A DNA stretch of 10,727 nucleotides, taken from contig JAIROB010000230.1 of the NCBI GenBank assembly GCA_031257695.1, forward strand, positions 1-10,727, in the 5' to 3' direction. Position 1 is the first letter of the stretch; each line of letters starts with the position of its first letter. Positions 1 to 5,938 of this stretch are shown piece by piece. Below the pieces are notes generated by a model. The model saw nothing but the letters and a program-made list of their open reading frames with translations, did no database searches and was not told the DNA's origin. The translations under genes and the position numbers were made by a program. The DNA is from Treponema sp. (GTDB lineage Bacteria; Spirochaetota; Spirochaetia; Treponematales; Breznakiellaceae).

Positions 1-298
1 CCAAAAATATCGGTATGCAATCCGCGACCCGGGGCATCACCAGGGTATGGGAGCGGGACTGAACACCGACCATGCTGTTGCCGCAAAACCCGAACACGAG
101 GAGTATGGTCTTCCCTTCAGGAACGCTGTCAATGCTTTCCTGAATGCACTCCCGCAGCTTGTCCGGCCATGCGTGCTTGCCCGATTCTGTAAAGGTAACG
201 GGAATATCGACGCCCCGCCTTTGCATAGCCAGTTCAAGCTCCGGCGCCAGGGTCTTGCACGCGACAATATGGATATTTTCAAGCGGTTTATCAGCCAT
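1..298 (-). CDS. DUF1638 domain protein, N-terminal part (runs off left edge)
   Basis: The reading frame starts with ATG at 298, preceded by an AGAGGA ribosome-binding site, and is still open at base 1, so only the first 99 residues are visible. They match the DUF1638 family: an opening beta strand with Cys14 (HIVACKTL), then a hydrophobic strand leading into FGFCGN (residues 69-74), and PRVADCIPIFL at 89-99. The conserved Gly, Cys and Asp-Cys positions are those typical of this family. DUF1638 has no firmly established biochemical role. It is often encoded beside corrinoid proteins and UroD/MtaA-type methyltransferases, and here it follows such a gene by 55 bases on the same strand, with no terminator seen in the gap. 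A role in corrinoid-dependent methyl transfer is therefore an inference from context. The conserved cysteines and histidines could bind a metal or cofactor. Confidence 0.85.
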   Translation of the reverse strand, partial: MADKPLENIHIVACKTLAPELELAMQRRGVDIPVTFTESGKHAWPDKLRECIQESIDSVPEGKTILLVFGFCGNSMVGVQSRSHTLVMPRVADCIPIFL

Positions 299-353
299 AG
301 GCGTCCTCTTGTTCCAAAATCCTCCGGGGAACAGCCGCGAAGGGAAAACAGAA

Positions 354-1358
354 TTAGAACATCTCCTTGCTCATCCGGTCAATTTCTTCATTCACGGCTT
401 CGTATACGCCGGGATAGGTGCTTCCCGGTCCGCCCATGGTAAGACAGGGAATAAAATACAGTTTGCCATTGCTCCGGCAGGCGCGCTCAACCTCGGATCG
501 CACCAGCTCTTTTGTCCAATCCTCCTTGTCTAGCACCCCATTGTTGAGATCCCCCATGAAGGATATTTTTCCGCCGTGCTTTTTAACCAGTTCCGGCACC
601 TTATTGGTGGTGATGCAGCCCTGGAACACATCCACCCCCATTTCGATCATTTCGGGAACTAGCGTCGCCGCGTAGGAATCGCTGTGATGCACAATAATCT
701 CCACTCCATGGCTCTTGTAGAAGGCATATATCTTTTTGTACGCGGGCAGATAAAATTCGTCAAACATTTCGGGGGACATGAACGTTGAAATCTGGGTTCC
801 CCAGTCGTCGTGGTGAAACAAGGCGTCGGGTTTGAGGTATTTCGTAACCCCTTCGGCGTATTTAAGCTCATATTCGGTGATATAATCCACCAGCTCGTGC
901 ATCGCCTCGGGTTCTTCGAACAGAGCCGCCAGGCAATCGTCGATCCCCATCAGGTAATGGCACTGTTCAAAAACACCGCAAAAGAAGGTTGCCGTGGAAA
1001 AATATTCCTTCTTGTCCACCGCCTCTGCTATTTTGATGTACTGCTCCCATGCTTCGCTTGCGTAGTCGGTTTTCGGCATCTTGACCACCTCTTTCCACTT
1101 GGCAACATCCTTGAGTACCTTATGGGCCGCGTCATGAACCGGGAAAGGCCCGGGATGGCCTTTTATCCACCTCACGGTGACGCCCCAGGCATTAACCGCT
1201 TCGCCTCCCGGAGCCGGCGAAGCCGAAGCGGCGCTTATCGGGTTTCCCGCGGCATAGTTGGGCCCCATAAGAAGCTGCAAAGCCTCGTACTGCTTGACAA
1301 ACCGATCGGGTTTGCCCCCCCGGATGGTTTCCAAAAAATTTTGCCGTCTTGTAAGCAC
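354..1358 (-). CDS. UroD/MtaA-family protein (corrinoid methyltransferase type)
   Basis: This 334-residue protein belongs to the uroporphyrinogen decarboxylase superfamily, most like the MtaA/CmuA-type methyltransferases that move methyl groups between corrinoid proteins and thiol cofactors, rather than true heme-pathway UroD. I start it at GTG 1358 because GAGGAGGT lies 5 bases upstream and the family's usual start (TRRQNFLETIRGGKPDR) follows at once; a longer ATG frame from 1403 would add 15 unlikely residues. Visible landmarks are FHHDDWGTQ at about 181-189, the VHHSDS turn at 223-228 and a late FIPCLTMGGPGS with Cys305. In MtaA the turn is normally His-X-Cys-Gly and supplies zinc ligands. 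Here Cys is replaced by Ser226 and Gly by Asp227, so metal binding may differ. The neighbouring DUF1638 gene supports a methyl-transfer role. Substrate and acceptor cannot be told from sequence. Confidence 0.85.
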   Translation of the reverse strand: MLTRRQNFLETIRGGKPDRFVKQYEALQLLMGPNYAAGNPISAASASPAPGGEAVNAWGVTVRWIKGHPGPFPVHDAAHKVLKDVAKWKEVVKMPKTDYASEAWEQYIKIAEAVDKKEYFSTATFFCGVFEQCHYLMGIDDCLAALFEEPEAMHELVDYITEYELKYAEGVTKYLKPDALFHHDDWGTQISTFMSPEMFDEFYLPAYKKIYAFYKSHGVEIIVHHSDSYAATLVPEMIEMGVDVFQGCITTNKVPELVKKHGGKISFMGDLNNGVLDKEDWTKELVRSEVERACRSNGKLYFIPCLTMGGPGSTYPGVYEAVNEEIDRMSKEMF

Positions 1359-1390
1359 CTTGAACCTCCTCAAAAAATAACATGTCCTCT

Positions 1391-1428
1391 GAGCCTGTCC
1401 CAAAACCCCAGTGTTTTTTCACAGGCTC
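1391..1428. repeat. Palindrome 1 upstream of the UroD-like gene
   Basis: Arms GAGCCTGT (1391-1398) and ACAGGCTC (1421-1428) are perfectly complementary, and AAAAC / GTTTT inside the loop can pair as well. It lies 33 bases upstream of the UroD-like start, so it may fall in the promoter or 5' leader. The outer TGT/ACA and inner AAAAC / GTTTT layout resembles the palindromes at 1470-1510 and 1613-1647. Confidence 0.6.
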
Positions 1429-1469
1429 TTGGAAAAAGCGGCCTAACCCCCCTTCCCCCTCTAAATCTA

Positions 1470-1510
1470 AGGGGGCTGTTCTAAAAACTGAAATTTTGGA
1501 ACAGCCCCCT
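1470..1510. repeat. Palindrome 2 (GGGGGCTGTTC / GAACAGCCCCC)
   Basis: Arms at 1471-1481 and 1499-1509 pair over 11 bases, extended by A1470-T1510 and by an inner AAAA/TTTT match around a core AAAACTGAAATTTT. The core closely resembles that of palindrome 5 at 1613-1647. It could act as a bidirectional terminator-like hairpin or be a copy of a small palindromic repeat family. Confidence 0.75.
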
Positions 1511-1541
1511 ATTTTAAATCATAACTGCATGCGAGTCAATG

Positions 1542-1577
1542 GACTTGTTTAAGAACCCTATGGTTCTTAAACAAGTC
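1542..1577. repeat. Palindrome 3, perfect 16-bp stem
   Basis: GACTTGTTTAAGAACC (1542-1557) is followed by the loop CTAT and its exact reverse complement at 1562-1577. It is the strongest hairpin in the window. It shares the TGTTTAA...TTAAACA frame with palindrome 5. Confidence 0.85.
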
Positions 1578-1579
1578 TT

Positions 1580-1600
1580 GCAAAATGTTCCACATTTTGC
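1580..1600. repeat. Palindrome 4 (GCAAAATG / CATTTTGC)
   Basis: An 8-bp stem with the loop TTCCA begins 3 bases after palindrome 3. It is part of the same hairpin cluster but shorter, and may be a degenerate member. Confidence 0.6.
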
Positions 1601-1612
1601 TGTTTTTTATCG

Positions 1613-1647
1613 GAATTTGTTTAAAAACTGAAGTTTTTAAACAATTC
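1613..1647. repeat. Palindrome 5 (TGTTTAAAAACT / AGTTTTTAAACA)
   Basis: Arms at about 1613-1629 and 1632-1647 pair over 16 bases with one bulged T around a GA turn. The core TAAAAACTGAA is shared with palindrome 2. It lies just after the stop of the truncated membrane-protease fragment (minus strand), so it could also end transcription of that remnant. It may mark the junction where the protease gene was cut. Confidence 0.75.
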
Positions 1648-1670
1648 TAATAAACATATTCCTGTTTGTT

Positions 1671-1955
1671 TTATAATATAGCCAATTGTCTATTATTAAA
1701 TATGGAATGAGGCTTACCATAAAATTTATTGAATAAATTATTCCGGTTTCTGCAAAGATATTTTGATAATATCCTTGCAATTGCAAATGGCCCACAGAGA
1801 CCAATTACTCCAAGAATACTTCCCCCAAAAATTATGTTGGGATTGTCCCGCCATTTACTATGACTTAACCATGCCAATAAAAACCAACAAAACCAGGGCA
1901 CAAAAACTGCTATGCCATAAAACAATACGGGATGATTATATTTCTTTAACTGCAT
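1671..1955 (-). pseudogene. Truncated CPBP/CAAX-protease-like membrane protein (N-terminal fragment)
   Basis: A 94-residue frame starts at ATG 1955 with GGAGG 5 bases upstream, a good site that favours it over the ATG 12 bases earlier. The sequence LKKYNHPVLFYGIAVFVPWFCWFLLAWLSH, then SILGVIGLCGPFAIA, is typical of the first two membrane helices of CPBP-family intramembrane metalloproteases. Those proteins are usually about 250-300 residues, with catalytic EExxxR and histidine motifs in later helices. Here the frame leaves family-like sequence near residue 75 and stops soon after, next to a palindrome, and no catalytic motif can fit before the next gene. I call it a decayed remnant. Its AT-rich composition contrasts with the GC-rich neighbours and suggests separate acquisition. 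Expression as a short membrane peptide cannot be excluded. Confidence 0.7.
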
Positions 1956-2048
1956 TTTAACCTCCATTTTTTTTCAGAATCATGTCAATTGGCATTTCGC
2001 ATAATTTTGTTGTTTCCACCGATACCTCCATTACACAGTGTTTGTGCG

Positions 2049-2089
2049 TCCCCAGAAACCGCTTGCGCGGTAATCAGAAAGCCTGGGGA
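2049..2089. repeat. Two-tier hairpin in GC-rich spacer
   Basis: TCCCCAG (2049-2055) pairs with CTGGGGA (2083-2089), and inside it ACCGC-TTGC-GCGGT (2058-2071) forms a second stem. Together with the inverted repeats at 2137-2176 (GGCGCG / CGCGCC) and 2181-2243 it makes 1968-2278 highly structured. I see no credible gene in that stretch apart from a possible 24-codon frame at 1957-2031. Confidence 0.55.
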
Positions 2090-2180
2090 TCCATGGGGCG
2101 CCTTGGGCGCAGGGCTTTTGTTGTGGGCATTGTGTGGGCGCGCTGCTCCGCTCTTTAAACACCCAATCCCCGCGCCACAG

Positions 2181-2243
2181 GCCCCCTATGGGCCCCTAAA
2201 CTGCATGCGTCCCCGCTAACCTCATTCGGGCCCATAGGGGGGC
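2181..2243. repeat. Inverted repeat GCCCCCTATGGGCCC / GGGCCCATAGGGGGGC
   Basis: The two 15-16 base arms (2181-2195 and 2228-2243) are complementary except for one extra G, and enclose a 32-base AT-richer loop. It lies just beyond the terminator-like structure of the radical SAM gene. It may be a dispersed intergenic repeat or a backup terminator stem. Confidence 0.7.
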
Positions 2244-2248
2244 GAAGC

Positions 2249-2326
2249 AAAAAAAGGCTGCGGCCGGAAATCGGCGTTTCACCTCCTTTTTCGGGGCGGT
2301 TTTCTCCCGTCGAAAAGGCCGCAGCC
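2249..2326 (-). terminator. Probable terminator of the glycosyltransferase/radical SAM pair
   Basis: On the minus strand GGCTGCGGCC (2326-2317, inside the last codons of the radical SAM gene) is complementary to GGCCGCAGCC (2265-2256), which is followed directly by seven T (2255-2249). The stem is 10 perfect base pairs, but the loop is about 51 bases, longer than usual. The T-run placement supports intrinsic termination. Confidence 0.5.
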
Positions 2327-3526
2327 CAGGTAGTACTTCAGATCCCCCAGCCACAGGCGCAGCAAGCGGCGGTCAAGAACCTTTCCCGCCAGGACTTTGA
2401 GGGGATGCCGGATCACGCGCCGGAGAATACCGAAAAGCTGGGAGGGGTCCATAAAACATTCCCAATGGCATTTTTCGCAGAAAGGCTGTTGCGCGCCGGA
2501 TCCTGTTCCAAGTTCGGCGACAGACGCTCCCAGGTCTTCGTCTCCCCGGTAGCCGCAGGGATAGATATGTCCGTCCCGGCTGTCCATATAGTAGTAACAG
2601 ATTCCGCCCAGGCAGGGAAACAGCAGATCCCGTGGATTTTTCCGGGAAAGGATGTAGAGCGTCGAAAGGGGGGTGAAGATCCGTATGGACGCTTTAAAAG
2701 CCGGTATAGTCTCAAGCAGGGCCCTGAACACCAGGCGCAGTTCGCGGCGGGAAAAATTCACCATGGGGTCCCCGGAAATGGCTCCGTAAGCGGGGGTTCC
2801 CGTTCCCGGATCCAGGCCTGCGAAACTCATGGGGTAGCAGACATTGGCCATGGTAAAACCCATGTCGACAGCCTTGGCAAAAAAGGCGCGGAAACCCCGG
2901 CGGAAGCTCCTGTAAAACGCGTATTCCTCCCTCCTGTCGCCCGGACGCGGGATCAGATCCCCGGCGATATGGCGGTTTATCCCCAGATTGACCGCGGGGT
3001 ACAGGCCCCGGGCATGAAACACCGGCAGGGCCTTGCCGATGCCGTCGATTACCCCCGGAAGCCCCCGCAGCCGTTCGTGGGTTGCGGTGTCCGCGGAATC
3101 CATGCTGATCCAAAAGTTCCGCAGAGCGCTTTTCGCCAGGGAATCGGCAAAGGGGATCAGGCGATCCAGCCCCGCTGCATCTCCACCGGGGGCAAACATA
3201 TAACCGTTGGTTCCGCTGCGAAGGTAGGGGATCCCCAAGCCCCCGGCATAGTCCAGCAAAGCGAGCATGGCGGGGATATTGATAAAGGGCTCGCCCCCGG
3301 TAAAGGACACCGCCTCGACACCCTTTTCAGCGCAGTCCCTGAGCGCCCGCCTGACGGTCTCTGCCGGAAGATCGGTCCGGGGGATCTTCGCTTCCCGGCG
3401 CATGCCGCACTGGGGACAGCTCCCGTTGCAGCGGTTGGTTATCTGGATGACAAGCTGGCCGGGAAGCCGGGAGGGCCGGGCAAAGGCCAGGGCGAAAGGA
3501 GCGGCCCACCGGGGGCGGCGGATCAC
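2279..3526 (-). CDS. Radical SAM protein with C-terminal cysteine-rich (SPASM-like) region
   Basis: This 415-residue protein carries the radical SAM cluster motif CNGSCPQC (Cys33, Cys37, Cys40), which binds the 4Fe-4S centre that cleaves S-adenosylmethionine. SFTGGEPF at 74-81 is the usual SAM-contacting strand, and ISMDSAD lies at 140-146. The C-terminal third has further cysteines at 305, 310, 324, 350, 353 and 357, arranged like a SPASM or twitch auxiliary-cluster region. It starts at GTG 3526, inside the GTGA overlap with the upstream glycosyltransferase, with AGAGGG just before it, so the two are probably translationally coupled. No signal peptide is seen and it should be cytoplasmic. 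The reaction is not recognisable. The pairing suggests modification of a glycolipid, polysaccharide or glycosylated peptide, which is inference. The very basic tail (RKPPRKRR) is unusual. The stop codon lies within a perfect GGAGGTGA motif that serves no following gene. Confidence 0.88.
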   Translation of the reverse strand: MIRRPRWAAPFALAFARPSRLPGQLVIQITNRCNGSCPQCGMRREAKIPRTDLPAETVRRALRDCAEKGVEAVSFTGGEPFINIPAMLALLDYAGGLGIPYLRSGTNGYMFAPGGDAAGLDRLIPFADSLAKSALRNFWISMDSADTATHERLRGLPGVIDGIGKALPVFHARGLYPAVNLGINRHIAGDLIPRPGDRREEYAFYRSFRRGFRAFFAKAVDMGFTMANVCYPMSFAGLDPGTGTPAYGAISGDPMVNFSRRELRLVFRALLETIPAFKASIRIFTPLSTLYILSRKNPRDLLFPCLGGICYYYMDSRDGHIYPCGYRGDEDLGASVAELGTGSGAQQPFCEKCHWECFMDPSQLFGILRRVIRHPLKVLAGKVLDRRLLRLWLGDLKYYLGCGLFDGRKPPRKRR

Positions 3527-4698
3527 GAGGCCCTCTGCCAGCAGCGCCGCCGCCGTTCCGCAATCACCGCGGCATAGGTGTCCAGGAGCCCGTCAAAGAC
3601 GCGGTTCCAGTCCCTGGCCAGGGCGGTTTTCCGGGCCTTATCCGCCAGGCCGCGGCGCAGATTCGAGTCTTCCATAAGGAGGATCAGATTTTCCAGAAAG
3701 GTTTCCCGGCTGCCCCGGGGACAGAGCAGGGCGTTGTTGCCCTGGGAAAGAAAATCCGTAACCCCGCCGCTTGCCACCCCCGCCACGGGTAGGCCCGACG
3801 CCATGGCTTCCAGAGCGGCGTTGCCGAAGGTTTCGGTCCCTGAAGGAAAGGCGAAACAGTCCGCGGACGCGTACATTTGTGAAAGCTCCCTGCCCCGCAG
3901 AAATCCTGTCAGAACCACATTGGGCGGATTCTGTTTTCGGATCCTTTCGGCATAGGGCCCGTCCCCGGCAAACACAAATACTGTTTTTCCGGGAAAGCGG
4001 CGCTCGATTTCCGCTGCCCCGTAGAGCAGCATATCGAGGCCCTTTTCCGGGGAAAGGCGGCCCGCGTAGAGGAATATGAATTTGCCTTTTCCAATCCGGC
4101 TCCGCAGTTCCTCGCTCCGGCAGCGGGGATTAAAGATCTCCGTGTCGATTCCCCGGGACCAGAGGCCCAGGTTCGAGTATTGCCTGTGGAAAAGGTCCTC
4201 CAGGGTCTGCCGGGAAGGCGCCAGGATCCGGTGGGCAAAGCGGTAAAACCAGGACAGGTATTTTTCCAGCGCGGGTTTGAGGAACCCAAGCCTGAAATAA
4301 CGCAGGTATTCGCCGTAGTTGGTGTGGTAGCTCATCACCAGGGGAAGGCCGCGGCTCACGGCATACCGCATGCCCCGAAAACCTATCCCCAGTTCGGTGC
4401 TTACATGCACCAGGTCCGGCTTAAAACGGTCACAGATCCTGTCAATTTCCCGGAAATAGGGAAAGGCCAGGCGGCTTTTCGGGGATAAGGGCGCCTGCAG
4501 GCCCTTAAAACGGCACAGAGTCCGGTAGGGGGAATGTCCGCTCTCCCGGCGGTTCGGTGGCTCCCCGTAGTCGTAGGCAGGAACAAAAACCGTGTGATGG
4601 ATACCCTTGTCGTCCAGATAAGCGCCGAGCCTGGAAAGGGTATTGGCGACCCCGTTTACCTCCGGGCTGTAGGTGTCGGTAAAATAAGCGATTCGCAT
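3523..4698 (-). CDS. GT4-family glycosyltransferase (MgtA/PimB-like, mannosyltransferase type)
   Basis: This 391-residue protein is a GT-B fold, family GT4 retaining glycosyltransferase. The N-terminal FTDTYSPEVNGVANTLSRL (6-24) is the glycine-containing acceptor loop of the MgtA/PimB/SqdX-like group, and SYHTNY is at 123-128. The nucleotide-sugar half shows SRGID (181-185), YAGRLSPEKG (211-220), AGDGPY (244-249) and the EX7E pair Glu289/Glu297 in ETFGNAALEAMASGLP, followed by the GGV turn. Related enzymes add mannose or other sugars from GDP- or UDP-sugars to diacylglycerol or phosphoinositide acceptors at the inner membrane face; the exact donor cannot be read from sequence. ATG 4698 follows AAGGAGGAATA immediately. 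That ribosome-binding site is complementary to 4730-4740, so translation may be controlled by a hairpin. The downstream radical SAM gene overlaps by 4 bases. Confidence 0.9.
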   Translation of the reverse strand: MRIAYFTDTYSPEVNGVANTLSRLGAYLDDKGIHHTVFVPAYDYGEPPNRRESGHSPYRTLCRFKGLQAPLSPKSRLAFPYFREIDRICDRFKPDLVHVSTELGIGFRGMRYAVSRGLPLVMSYHTNYGEYLRYFRLGFLKPALEKYLSWFYRFAHRILAPSRQTLEDLFHRQYSNLGLWSRGIDTEIFNPRCRSEELRSRIGKGKFIFLYAGRLSPEKGLDMLLYGAAEIERRFPGKTVFVFAGDGPYAERIRKQNPPNVVLTGFLRGRELSQMYASADCFAFPSGTETFGNAALEAMASGLPVAGVASGGVTDFLSQGNNALLCPRGSRETFLENLILLMEDSNLRRGLADKARKTALARDWNRVFDGLLDTYAAVIAERRRRCWQRAS

Positions 4699-4740
4699 TA
4701 TTCCTCCTTGTTGGCATAGACACAGTATGAAGGAGGAATA
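4699..4740 (-). promoter_or_regulatory. Possible RBS-masking hairpin before the glycosyltransferase
   Basis: Read on the minus strand, TATTCCTCCTT (4740-4730) is an exact 11-base complement of AAGGAGGAATA (4709-4699), which contains the Shine-Dalgarno sequence and touches the ATG at 4698. Inside, CATA and TATG can add 4 pairs, leaving a 7-base loop and a 5-base bulge. Folding would hide the ribosome-binding site, as in RNA thermometers or other translational switches. An antisense-matching anti-SD copy this exact is unlikely by chance, but function is inferred. Confidence 0.55.
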
Positions 4741-4758
4741 TGAAATGAGCGTTATGGA

Positions 4759-4764
4759 ATTGTA
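4759..4764 (-). promoter_or_regulatory. Weak -10-like box for the glycosyltransferase operon
   Basis: TACAAT on the minus strand differs from TATAAT by one base and lies about 60 bases before the ATG. A transcript from here would contain the whole RBS-masking hairpin. No good -35 box lies 16-18 bases upstream, so support is weak. Confidence 0.25.
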
Positions 4765-4815
4765 AATTGCCGGTCAAATTGCCGGGGCCTGTTCAAAGGC
4801 AGGAAACCGGCAATT
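4764..4815 (-). terminator. Hairpin after the TelA-family gene
   Basis: On the minus strand AATTGCCGG (4815-4807) pairs with CCGGCAATT (4785-4777), with CCTG/CAGG pairing inside. A second copy of CCGGCAATTT (4773-4764) follows 12 bases on and offers an alternative partner. It starts 6 bases after the telA-like stop, as expected for a terminator, but only a short T-run follows. The duplicated 3' arm could let the structure switch. Confidence 0.5.
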
Positions 4816-4821
4816 CCGAAT

Positions 4822-5922
4822 TCAAGATCCTAAAACCGAAAAGCCGGGGGATCCGTCCTGTATTTCCGCCAGTTTGTTTTTCAGTTCCGACTCAATTTTT
4901 ACCAGATCCGCCTCCGCGGATTTACGGGCTGCCCTGCCCTTTTCCTGAATGGCAATCGTTTCTTCCAGGGTGGCGATAAGATCGGCGTTGACTTTTTTAA
5001 GGGTCTCAATTTCCACGATTCCCCTTTCGCCCATGGCCGCCACGGAAGCGCCGGTTTCCCTGAGCGTCTGCGAATTTTTCAGGAGGAGTTCATTGGTGGT
5101 CCTGTCCACTTCCTTCTGCATGGCAAGGGCCCTGGTTTGTTTAAATATCCCCATGGCGATAATGATCTGGTTCTTCCACAGGGGTATTGTGGTCAGAATG
5201 GAGGTCTGGATCTTATCCACCAGAATACGGTTGTTGTTCTGCACCATCCTGATCTGTGGAGCCAGTTGTGTTGCTATGGCTTTGCTGAGGGTGAGATCGT
5301 AGATTTTCTTTTCAAAGCGGCTGGTCATTTGAACCATGTCGTTCACCTGCTGCGCAGCCATGGGATCATCGGACCCTTGCGCCCCGCGTTTCAGGCGGGG
5401 AATAACCCTTTCGTTCAGATCCTTTGCTTTGAGCTTCCCCGCGGCGATATGGGCCTCCAGTTCCATGAGACACTCTTTGTTGTGATCGAACATAATATCA
5501 AAGAGGCCTATGTCTTTTAACAGATCCATCCGGGCCTTTTCCAGATCCGCGCTGATCCTGTCAATCTGAACCTCCAGCTTTTCATACCGGGAAATAAAAG
5601 TTCTCAGACTGTTAAACAGTTTTCCTACGATGGGGATTCTGTTCGCCAGGGCGGAGGGGGACAATTCGTCAACCCGGGCGCCCCTTATGGTTCCCAGCAG
5701 GCTGGCCATCATGATTCCCACATAGCCTGAGTCCTTGTTGCGGACATTTGCCAGCACGCCGTCGGAAAAGTCGGCGATTTTGCTCTGAATCCCCGCCGCG
5801 TATTGCGCTATCTGCTGCGAATCGGTAACGTCAATGGCATTCGCCAGTTCCATTGCCCGGGACCTTATGGTTTCGGGAATGGCCAATTCCTCTGAATCTG
5901 TTTTGCCCGGCGCTTCTTCCAT
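4822..5922 (-). CDS. TelA/KlaA-family protein (toxic anion resistance family)
   Basis: This 366-residue protein matches the TelA family (named for plasmid tellurite resistance; also Bacillus YaaN) in length and motifs. ANRIPIVGKLFNSLRTFISRYEKLEVQID is at about 93-121, and APQIRMVQNNNRILVDKIQTSILTTIPLWKNQI at 221-253 is the family's signature. It is almost wholly helical with long coiled-coil stretches (about 111-180 and 255-355), has no signal peptide or membrane helix, and should be cytoplasmic, perhaps membrane-associated. The family's molecular role is unresolved; the tellurite label should not be taken as substrate evidence. The start is ATG 5922 with GGGGAGGAA just upstream. It is last in the five-gene cluster, 16 bases after the solute-binding-like gene. 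TelA and XpaC families are adjacent in Bacillus too, supporting a shared function. Confidence 0.92.
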   Translation of the reverse strand: MEEAPGKTDSEELAIPETIRSRAMELANAIDVTDSQQIAQYAAGIQSKIADFSDGVLANVRNKDSGYVGIMMASLLGTIRGARVDELSPSALANRIPIVGKLFNSLRTFISRYEKLEVQIDRISADLEKARMDLLKDIGLFDIMFDHNKECLMELEAHIAAGKLKAKDLNERVIPRLKRGAQGSDDPMAAQQVNDMVQMTSRFEKKIYDLTLSKAIATQLAPQIRMVQNNNRILVDKIQTSILTTIPLWKNQIIIAMGIFKQTRALAMQKEVDRTTNELLLKNSQTLRETGASVAAMGERGIVEIETLKKVNADLIATLEETIAIQEKGRAARKSAEADLVKIESELKNKLAEIQDGSPGFSVLGS

Positions 5923-5938
5923 AGTTTCCTCCCCACAT

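Noticed and set aside
1..298. Alternative frames across the left edge, both strands
   Set aside because: Only the minus-strand frame starting at 298 shows family motifs (DUF1638) and a ribosome-binding site.
1391..1647. CRISPR array
   Set aside because: The repeats differ in length and sequence, have no regular spacers, and no cas gene is nearby.
1989..2219. Plus-strand open frame of 76 codons in the GC-rich spacer
   Set aside because: It has no ribosome-binding site and runs through the inverted repeats, as expected for chance coding in structured repeat sequence.
1404..2278. tRNA or other standard RNA gene in the gene-poor stretch
   Set aside because: No cloverleaf with a T-loop motif was found; the stems seen are simple palindromes.
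2405..3577. Long plus-strand open frame (390 codons) opposite the radical SAM gene
   Set aside because: It is antisense to a gene with clear radical SAM motifs, shows no recognisable domain, and exists because GC-rich codons leave few stops on the opposite strand.
4730..4765. A tiny plus-strand gene after AAGGAGGAAT near 4740
   Set aside because: The ribosome-binding site is only the mirror copy of the glycosyltransferase site; the frames that follow end after 2 and 6 codons.
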